NCBI GenBank assembly: GCA_964356295.1
Contig: CAYHHE010000089.1
Coordinates: 1-11,980 of the forward strand
Direction of reading: 5' to 3'
Source: CAVQGZ01 sp964356295
GTDB lineage: Bacteria > Actinomycetota > Actinomycetes > Jiangellales > Jiangellaceae
DNA length: 11,980 nt
Translations under genes and position numbers: made by a program
Notes under the pieces: model-generated
Told to the model about the DNA's origin: nothing
The model's input: only the letters and a program-made list of their open reading frames with translations
Databases searched by the model: none
Shown: positions 7,489 through 11,980 of the stretch, one piece after another
Position numbering within the stretch: position 1 is the stretch's first letter
Layout: the number at the start of each line of letters is the position of its first letter

Positions 7489-7652
7489 CAGGTCCTCCTG
7501 GGATCGACGGTTCGTCTCGTGGCCGGGCCGGGGCCCGGCTCGGGGTGGCGGGCCCCTGTCAGGAGCAGCGACACCACCGCGTCCCTGAGCGCCTCCTCCT
7601 GGCGCGGCCTCAGCTCGTGGGGCCAGACCAGCAGGCGCCGGTCAGTCGGCAT
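7488..7652 (-). CDS. 54-residue small protein, unrecognised, inside the marR operon
   Basis: This is a short frame that automated callers easily miss. It starts at ATG 7652, 11 bases inside the end of the DUF6544 gene in another frame. It ends with a TGA whose last base is the A of the next gene's ATG (TGATG). The N-terminal half (MPTDRRLLVWPHELRPRQEE, then ALRDAVVSLLL) reads like a folded amphipathic helix with Trp, Leu and charged residues. The C-terminal third is Pro/Gly/Arg-rich and probably disordered. Codon third positions are nearly all G or C. There is no membrane helix and no signal peptide. The upstream ribosome site is poor (GGGG only), so translation may depend on coupling to the DUF6544 gene. 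I do not recognise the family. The exact fit between its neighbours is the main argument that it is real. Confidence 0.55.
   Translation of the reverse strand: MPTDRRLLVWPHELRPRQEEALRDAVVSLLLTGARHPEPGPGPATRRTVDPRRT
7494..7499 (-). promoter_or_regulatory. Ribosome binding site of the multi-pass membrane protein
   Basis: AGGAGG on the minus strand, 5 nt before the ATG at 7488. It lies within the last codons of the 54-residue gene. Confidence 0.75.
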
Positions 7653-8472
7653 GAGGCCCCAACAGGTCGTACTGGATCGAGCGCATGGTGAAGTCGCCGT
7701 AGGTGAAGGGCCCGTCGGGGCGGTGGTAGACCGTGGCGCCGCGGTGCAGGAGGTGCCGGCCGTCGAGGTCGCGGTACTCGGTGACCGGCGTCGACCAGCG
7801 CATCGGGACGAAGGTGCCGGTGCTGCTGTCGGGGCGGTCGTCGGAGGAGAAGTCGACGAGTTCGTCGTGGTCGTTGAACACCAGGGTCGCGGTCACCGTG
7901 TGGGGGCCGTTGGTGAGGGTGACCGTCGCCGTCCGGTCATCCACCGGGGTCCAGGCCAGCCGGGGATCGACCAGCGCGCCGGGTGCCATGAGGCACAGGT
8001 CGTTGAGGACGGTCACGGTCTCGGCTGCGCTGATCTGCTCGCCGCTGAGGTCGACCATGGTCAGCGTCGAGGCGACCCGGACGGTGAAGGTGGCCTGCTC
8101 CTGCCGGTAGACGTGCAGGGCACGGACCGGCAGCCCGAACATCCGTGCCTCCATCAGGAACAGCCGGGTGGGCCGGTCGAAGAAGCTGTACTGCACGAAC
8201 CGGGCCCGCATCGGTGCCTGGCCGGGCTTGCGGTACATGTTCGCGTCCATGACCACGCGCATGTTCTGCGGGCGGGGCCGGCCGAGCGCCCCGGACCGCT
8301 CGACGTAGCGACGGACGGGGTCGGGCAGCCCGGTGAGGTCGCCGACCACGAGGGGCGCGGCCCCGGGTGTCAACGGGTGGGCGGCGAACTCGGCCGCGAC
8401 GACCCGGTCGTAGCGGGCACGCAGGTTGCGGCCGGTCCCGGCGTTGCTTCCTGCGTCGATCTGTGTGGTCAC
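7642..8472 (-). CDS. DUF6544 family protein
   Basis: A 276-residue protein that I recognise as DUF6544, a family of unknown function common in actinobacteria. Family-like stretches occur in order: LPDPVRRYVERSGALGRPRP near residues 50-70, the SFFDRPTRLFLMEARMFGLP region, NDLCLMAPGALVDPRLAW in the middle, and LVFNDHDELVDFSSDDR followed by RWSTPVTEYRDLDGRHL near the C-terminus. There is no membrane helix or signal peptide, so a soluble, probably beta-rich protein is expected. The ATG at 8472 overlaps the stop of the preceding 4TM gene as ATGA, and the 3' end overlaps the 54-residue gene by 11 nt. It is expected to be under control of the MarR regulator at the head of the operon. Its biochemical role is unknown. 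A partnership with the adjacent membrane proteins is inferred from gene order only. Confidence 0.85.
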   Translation of the reverse strand: MTTQIDAGSNAGTGRNLRARYDRVVAAEFAAHPLTPGAAPLVVGDLTGLPDPVRRYVERSGALGRPRPQNMRVVMDANMYRKPGQAPMRARFVQYSFFDRPTRLFLMEARMFGLPVRALHVYRQEQATFTVRVASTLTMVDLSGEQISAAETVTVLNDLCLMAPGALVDPRLAWTPVDDRTATVTLTNGPHTVTATLVFNDHDELVDFSSDDRPDSSTGTFVPMRWSTPVTEYRDLDGRHLLHRGATVYHRPDGPFTYGDFTMRSIQYDLLGPHAD

Positions 8473-8861
8473 GATGCCACCTCCAGTGTGTGTGTCCGGG
8501 AGCGGGCGAACCAGGCTGCGACGCTGAGGATCGCGGCGTTGACCACGATCCCCGCGGCGGTCTCAGGGCCACCGATGATGCAGATCGCCAGGGAGACGGC
8601 CGCGAGGGTCGCGGTGAGGGGCAGCGCCCACGACGAGCGGCGCGCGATGCCCACCGCGGCGGCGATGAACCCGATCGCGCAGGCGAGCCAGACGATCCCG
8701 ACCACGCGTGCCCCGACGGTGCCGAGGTCGGCCGTAGCGTCGAGGACCGTGGTGCGGTAGGGGAACCCCGCGATGGCGGCCAGCTGCCACGGGACGACGA
8801 ATCCGATGAGGTGGATCACTCCATGGGCAGCGATCGCCGCTGCCAGCGCGTAGCGGGTCAC
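8469..8861 (-). CDS. Small four-helix integral membrane protein
   Basis: A 130-residue hydrophobic protein with four predicted membrane helices: near residues 4-24 (AAAIAAHGVIHLIGFVVPW), 50-70 (ARVVGIVWLACAIGFIAAAV), 76-96 and 100-118. The HGVIHLIGF motif in the first helix recurs in small membrane proteins found beside DUF6544-type and MarR genes. The function of these is not established. The ATG overlaps the marR stop as ATGA, and its own stop overlaps the DUF6544 start as ATGA, so all three are almost certainly translated from one message by coupling. There is no catalytic motif. The frame, topology and operon position are clear; the family name is not. Confidence 0.8.
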   Translation of the reverse strand: MTRYALAAAIAAHGVIHLIGFVVPWQLAAIAGFPYRTTVLDATADLGTVGARVVGIVWLACAIGFIAAAVGIARRSSWALPLTATLAAVSLAICIIGGPETAAGIVVNAAILSVAAWFARSRTHTLEVAS

Positions 8862-9337
8862 CAGCGGTGGTCCTCTCCGGGGCCGGGGGTGGTGAGGGCG
8901 GCGAGCCAGCGGCGCAGGAGGTCGAGCAGGTCGCGCGTCTCGTCGGGGGTCAGGCCTGCGAAGGCGTCGCCGAGCATGTCCTTGGTGCGCTGCACCATCG
9001 GGGGCTCGTCGAACCCGCGGACCCGGTCGGTGAGCTCGATCCGCGTCGTCCGGCCGTCTGCCGGGTCGGGCACGAGTCGCACGAAGCCGCGGGCTTCGAG
9101 GCCGAGGGCGACCTGCTTGACGTTCTGCCGTGAGCTGCCGTACTTCTCGGCGGCCTCACTCAGCGACGGGCTGGACTCGCGGAACCCGTTCGCCAGGACC
9201 GCCAGCAGCAGCCACTGGCGCGTCGTGAGCCCCAGGCCCGCGAGCTCCCGGTCGGCCCGGCGCGACAGGTGCTGCACGAGGACGAACAGCGACCCGAAGG
9301 CCTCCGCCCGAGTCGTCAGGAGATCCTCATCGGTCAT
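8858..9337 (-). CDS. MarR-family transcriptional regulator
   Basis: A 159-residue winged-helix DNA-binding protein that should act as a dimer. The N-terminal dimerisation helix (AFGSLFVLVQHLSRRADREL) leads to LTTRQWLLLAVLANGF. A helix-turn-helix follows with recognition helix SSRQNVKQVALGLEARGFV, then the wing DPADGRTTRIELTD, and a C-terminal dimerisation helix (TRDLLDLLRRWLAAL). The wing DxxDGR pattern is the MarR hallmark. The start is placed at ATG 9337 (MTDEDLLTTRAEAFG). A longer form from 9403 would translate through the palindromic operator and adds residues that look non-native. No ribosome site precedes 9337, which fits leaderless translation. It heads the downstream operon and most likely represses itself and the genes behind it. 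The ligand is unknown. Confidence 0.9.
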   Translation of the reverse strand: MTDEDLLTTRAEAFGSLFVLVQHLSRRADRELAGLGLTTRQWLLLAVLANGFRESSPSLSEAAEKYGSSRQNVKQVALGLEARGFVRLVPDPADGRTTRIELTDRVRGFDEPPMVQRTKDMLGDAFAGLTPDETRDLLDLLRRWLAALTTPGPGEDHRW

Positions 9338-9357
9338 ATACGTAAGGTATTGCGTAT
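9338..9357 (-). promoter_or_regulatory. Palindromic operator for the MarR-family regulator
   Basis: On the + strand this is ATACGTAAGGTATTGCGTAT. The half sites ATACGTAA and ATACGCAA are inverted around GGTA, with a single mismatch between them. The site abuts the marR start codon and covers the -10 element, the classical position for autorepression. A further half site, TGCGTAT, lies at 9391-9397. That the local MarR protein is the binder is inferred from position. Confidence 0.75.
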
Positions 9358-9372
9358 CAGTTCTGGAGGCAA
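9338..9372 (-). promoter_or_regulatory. Promoter of the marR operon, probably leaderless
   Basis: On the minus strand, TTGCCT (9372-9367) and TACCTT (9349-9344) are separated by 17 nt. The -10 element ends 6 nt before the A of the marR ATG. That places the start of transcription at the start codon, so the message would have no leader, common in actinobacteria and consistent with the missing ribosome site. Confidence 0.6.
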
Positions 9373-9425
9373 GCCCCAGTGCGCGGCACCTGCGTATACC
9401 CATCCATGAAGAGATCTCAGTAAGA

Positions 9426-9534
9426 GAGTCGGGCCAACGACGCCGACCTCGCCGAAACGGTCGATCGTCTCGAGCACGAACCCGAGCAGCCCGGCGTCCT
9501 CGGTCCAGACGGCGTCGGAGGCCAGGACATCATC
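9426..9534 (-). pseudogene. Possible DedA-family N-terminal remnant
   Basis: The minus strand reads DDVLASDAVWTEDAG, then LLGFVLETIDRFGEVGVVG. The second part resembles the N-terminal segment just before the first helix in DedA membrane proteins. The expected continuation (a helix and a PPIPSE-type motif) is absent, and no ATG or GTG opens the frame. It reads as a leftover piece of a deleted gene between LtrA and marR. This is from memory of the family, with no alignment. Confidence 0.3.
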
Positions 9535-9576
9535 AGGGTGTCACAACCGCCCCGCCTCGACCTTCCGCGGCCCGCG

Positions 9577-10797
9577 TCAGCCGCCGCCGGTAACCGGAGC
9601 GTCCCGGAGGGCGCGGACCTGGTGGCGCACCTCCCGCATCAGGACCACCTCCCAGACGACGAGCGCGCCGAGCACCAGGGCGAGGACAGCCAGGTCGGCC
9701 AGCGCGCCCAGGGGAGCGAGCACGAACGCCAGCACCGTCAGCACGGCGGCGGTGGTCAGCCGGGGCGCGCTCCACGAGCGGGCGATCCGGCGGCGGAACA
9801 GCGCGTGCGCCAACAGGTAGAGCGCCGGGCCCAGGAACAGCCCGAGCCTGGCCCAGCTGGGCAGCGGGTACCCCGGGCCGTGCGCGGCGGTGTCGGCGGT
9901 GTAGGCCATCACCTTCTTCATCCCGACCGCCGCCCAGACGATCCCGGCGAGCATCGGGAAGTGCAGGTAGGTGTAGGCGTCCCGGGCGATGCGGGTGCGC
10001 TCGTCGCCCTCGGCGCGGTCGAACATCTTCTCGGCGGCGATCGCGGTCACGTCGAAGTAGATCCACCACAGGCACACCGCCACCGCCAGCCCGAAGGCGC
10101 TCGCCAGAAGGATCGAGGCGGTGACGGGCAGCTCGGCCACACCGACCCCGATGGCCACGATCGACTCGCCGAGGGCGATGATGATGATGAGCCCGTGGCG
10201 CTCGGCGAAGTGCCCGGGTGAGCGCACCACCCACCCGCGCGATCCCGCCAGGTACACCCCGACGTAGTCGGCGACCAGCGCGGCCGCCCACAGCAGCGTC
10301 TGGGTGGCGCCGCCCTGCAGCCCTCCGACCACCAGCAGCACCGTCGGCAGGATCCCGGCCAGCGCCAGCCGGCCGATCTGCTGGCGCAGCCCCGCGTCGT
10401 CCCCCGCGGCCACCAAGTACACGGCGACGTGCACGAGCCGGGTGAGCACGTAGGCGACGGCGAACACCAGCGCTGAGGGCAGCCCCTTCCCCGCCTCGTC
10501 CCACGCGGTGGGGATCGCCAGGGCCATTGCGAACACCAGCCCCATCGCGACGACAAGCCCGGCGCGCACCACCCCGACATCGGCGACCGCCACGTTCCCC
10601 AGCCAGGTGAAGGCCGTCCACGCCCACCACAGCAGCCCGAGCACGACCAGCCCGCGGGCGGCTCCCTCGGCGGTGAGGTTCCCCGCCACCAGGGCGCTGA
10701 TCTGGGTCAGCGCGAAGACGAACACCAGGTCGAAGAACAGCTCCAGCGTGGTGACGCGGTCGTGCTCACCGACCGGTCGCACGCTGCGGTGCAGCAT
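9577..10797 (-). CDS. LtrA (low temperature requirement protein A) family membrane protein
   Basis: A 406-residue multi-pass membrane protein of the LtrA family, named after a Listeria locus linked to growth in the cold; the biochemical role is still unknown. The N-terminal signature VTTLELFFDLVFVFALTQ (residues 15-32) and the central ERHGLIIIIALGESIVA (from Glu199) are both present. The order of hydrophobic helices, about eleven or twelve, fills the protein at normal family length. The start at ATG 10797 follows AAGGGG and gives MLHRSVRPVGEHDRV, matching relatives. An in-frame GTG at 10812 adds five residues and cannot be excluded. The 3' end faces the marR promoter region across about 220 bp holding the DedA-like remnant. 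No link to the marR operon is visible beyond same-strand order. Confidence 0.9.
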   Translation of the reverse strand: MLHRSVRPVGEHDRVTTLELFFDLVFVFALTQISALVAGNLTAEGAARGLVVLGLLWWAWTAFTWLGNVAVADVGVVRAGLVVAMGLVFAMALAIPTAWDEAGKGLPSALVFAVAYVLTRLVHVAVYLVAAGDDAGLRQQIGRLALAGILPTVLLVVGGLQGGATQTLLWAAALVADYVGVYLAGSRGWVVRSPGHFAERHGLIIIIALGESIVAIGVGVAELPVTASILLASAFGLAVAVCLWWIYFDVTAIAAEKMFDRAEGDERTRIARDAYTYLHFPMLAGIVWAAVGMKKVMAYTADTAAHGPGYPLPSWARLGLFLGPALYLLAHALFRRRIARSWSAPRLTTAAVLTVLAFVLAPLGALADLAVLALVLGALVVWEVVLMREVRHQVRALRDAPVTGGG

Positions 10798-11130
10798 GGT
10801 CCCCTTGCCCACCCGCGCACCCTAGCCGCGGACGGTCGCTGCACTCGTCAGGATTTCGACCCCGACTACACACCCCGCCACTCCCAGCGCGACACCCTGA
10901 CCGGGATGCTGAGGCAGATCGCGGCCAACCTCCGTACCACGGCTCTGGACGCGCTCGCTTGGCGGCCATGAGGGGCGTCGGGATCGCTCGCTCATCGGCT
11001 GGCGAGCCATGAGCGAGCGATGCCTCGCAACCCAAGCGACCACGCATAAGACGGTGCGTCCTTTCGCCGCGAGTCGACCGGCGCAGATGGCCAGCGGCGC
11101 CCGCTGCCCGCACGGGCTCCTGCATAGGGA
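10798..11130. other. Spacer between the LtrA gene and the MmcQ/YjbR gene
   Basis: No gene is called here. It contains the strong hairpin at 10983-11021. On the + strand, 10846-10971 reads DFDPDYTPRHSQRDTLTG, then MLRQIAANLRTTALDALAWR before a TGA, with mostly G/C third positions. This may be the tail of a decayed gene, but I do not recognise it and see no start that makes sense. Confidence 0.35.
10983..11021. repeat. Perfect 13-bp inverted repeat forming a long hairpin
   Basis: ATCGCTCGCTCAT (10983-10995) is matched exactly by ATGAGCGAGCGAT (11009-11021). Inside, GGCT (10997-11000) pairs with AGCC (11005-11008) around a GGCG loop, leaving only C10996 unpaired. The stem totals 17 bp. There is no T-run on either side. 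It lies about 110 bp downstream of the MmcQ/YjbR stop, so a non-canonical terminator is possible; a protein-binding palindrome or mobile repeat is equally open. Confidence 0.75.
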
Positions 11131-11529
11131 TCAGGCCGTCTGGGCTAGTTGGGCGACCAATGCTCGGGGGGCCGTCAGCCGGAACGATTCGGTGACGAGC
11201 TCGCCGACTTCGTCCCAGTCGACCTCGGCCGCGGTGAGGTCCAGGCCAATCCACCCGTACGGCCCCCAGTAGGCGGGCACGAAGAAGCGGGGGGTGGCCG
11301 CAAGCGCTGCCGCTTCGTCCGGGTGGGCAAGGATCAGAACGGATTCGTCGTAGCGCCCTGAGTGATGGTCTCCCTTGCTGACGGCGCCGTAGATGGCGAA
11401 GACCTTCTTCGTGAAGAAGCACGGCCGACCGTGCGACACCTTCTCGGCCGCGCCGGGCAGCCGAAGGCAGATCCGGCGGAGGTCCGCTAGGGACGCGTCG
11501 CTGGGGTCGACCATGGTCGGATGAGGCAT
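11131..11529 (-). CDS. MmcQ/YjbR family protein (DUF419)
   Basis: A 132-residue soluble protein of the MmcQ/YjbR family, a small alpha/beta fold related to the CyaY-like architecture and often thought to bind DNA; no reaction is known. Family features are clear: LRRICLRLPGAAEKVSHGRP near residues 15-34, FFTKKVFAIYG, and the C-terminal YWGPYGWIGLDL followed by DWDEVGELVTESFRLTAP. Length is normal. The frame stays open upstream, but that part (Arg/Ala/Ser-rich) is not family-like. ATG 11529 (MPHPTMVDPSDASL) is the most likely start and ATG 11514 is a close alternative. Neither has a strong ribosome site. It stands alone on the minus strand, with the hairpin spacer downstream. Confidence 0.87.
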   Translation of the reverse strand: MPHPTMVDPSDASLADLRRICLRLPGAAEKVSHGRPCFFTKKVFAIYGAVSKGDHHSGRYDESVLILAHPDEAAALAATPRFFVPAYWGPYGWIGLDLTAAEVDWDEVGELVTESFRLTAPRALVAQLAQTA

Positions 11530-11980
11530 AGCGCCAGTCTCGATCGACCCGCAGGTGGTGGTCAATGCGCGGGCCGACGGCTCTGGTGAAGGGCCATGGG
11601 GAGATCCAGCGGTGTTGGCGATGCGATACACGCCGATGGTCGGATGCCGTCGGGCAGGTCGCCGATCAGTCACGTCGCTGGCGCCGTCGACTTGGGCTGA
11701 GAGGGTAGGAGCGTGTCCGCGACTGCTGGCACGACCCGCGTCGCAGCGCCGCAAGTCGACCGCCCTCACTGCGGCTGTGACCGGTCGACGCTGTGCCCGG
11801 TGCGCGGCAGACATCGGGCGATCGTCGTCACCTGCCCAGCGGCTGAAACTGATCGCTACGAGTGCCTGGTGGGCATGGACGGCGTCGCGGGGGTGGTCGG
11901 GACCGGCGTCGGTGGGACGATCGTCGGGTGGGTCGTCCTCGGTGCGTGACGTACAACATGATCTCTGTCGACGGGCGGGT
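11530..11980. other. Right-edge region without a supported gene
   Basis: No frame here matches a family I know. The + frame 11713-11949 begins at a GTG only 1 nt after an AGGAG and translates to an odd Cys/Arg/Gly mix, so I do not call it. At the very edge, from GTG 11946 the + strand reads VTYNMISVDGR. This faintly recalls the start of RibD/DHFR-like domains, but only about a dozen codons are visible. Confidence 0.3.

Noticed and set aside
7522..7539. GCCGGGC-CGGG-GCCCGGC hairpin
   Set aside because: A 7-bp GC stem inside the 54-residue frame (Pro/Gly codons). It has no T-run, lies inside an operon, and is expected by chance at this GC content.
7321..8760. Long + strand frame opposite DUF6544 and the 54-residue gene
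   Set aside because: Val/Gly/Asp-rich composition typical of an antisense shadow. The minus-strand genes have family motifs and ordered overlaps.
9338..9403. Upstream ATG at 9403 as the marR start
   Set aside because: It would add 22 residues unlike the family and translate through the palindromic operator. ATG 9337 fits the promoter geometry and homologue starts.
9533..10630. Long minus-strand frame over the LtrA gene
   Set aside because: Arg/Gly/Ala repeats of a shifted frame; the LtrA frame holds all conserved motifs.
11713..11949. 78-codon + frame near the right edge
   Set aside because: The ribosome site is only 1 nt from the GTG, composition is odd, and no motif is recognised.
11946..11980. 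Possible RibD/DHFR-like gene start at the edge
   Set aside because: Only about 12 codons are visible and the resemblance (ISVDGR) is too short to support a call.

Overview
The window is high-G+C bacterial DNA with a strong G/C preference at third codon positions. The protein families (a VIT-type metal transporter, an actinobacterial CorA variant, a DUF6544 protein, an LtrA membrane protein and an MmcQ/YjbR protein) point to an actinobacterium. I cannot name the genus. No rRNA, tRNA, CRISPR array or complete insertion sequence was seen.

Left part (1-6.5 kb): a run of ion-transport genes. A VIT/CCC1-type Fe/Mn transporter (+, possibly cut at the left edge) is followed by a patatin-like phospholipase (-). 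That gene is divergent from a CorA-family Mg/Co channel (+) with an unusual GQN in place of the signature GMN. Next comes a large type-II (Ca2+-like) P-type ATPase (+). The last ~95 residues of the ATPase reading frame do not look native, and the frame runs into the relic described next.

Middle (6.4-7.5 kb, -): a decayed scar. The C-terminal part of a tyrosine recombinase survives as a relic. It has a 5-bp tandem duplication, a TAG stop exactly where the catalytic tyrosine codon should be, and a 1-nt insertion just before its expected end. It is joined to the 3' end of a multi-pass membrane-protein gene that itself carries a 1-nt insertion in a C/G run. The result is one long chimeric frame.

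Right-middle (7.5-9.4 kb, -): a compact operon, marR - 4TM membrane protein - DUF6544 protein - 54-residue small protein - multi-pass membrane protein (the broken one). Every junction overlaps (ATGA, ATGA, 11 nt, TGATG). A 20-bp palindrome sits directly against the marR start codon and overlaps a plausible -10 element, with a -35 at 17-nt spacing. This predicts a leaderless, self-repressed transcript, and it is the most interesting regulatory unit here.

Right end (9.4-12 kb, -): a short DedA-like coding remnant, an LtrA-family membrane protein, a 17-bp-stem hairpin in the spacer, and an MmcQ/YjbR-fold protein. The last ~450 bases hold no gene I can support.
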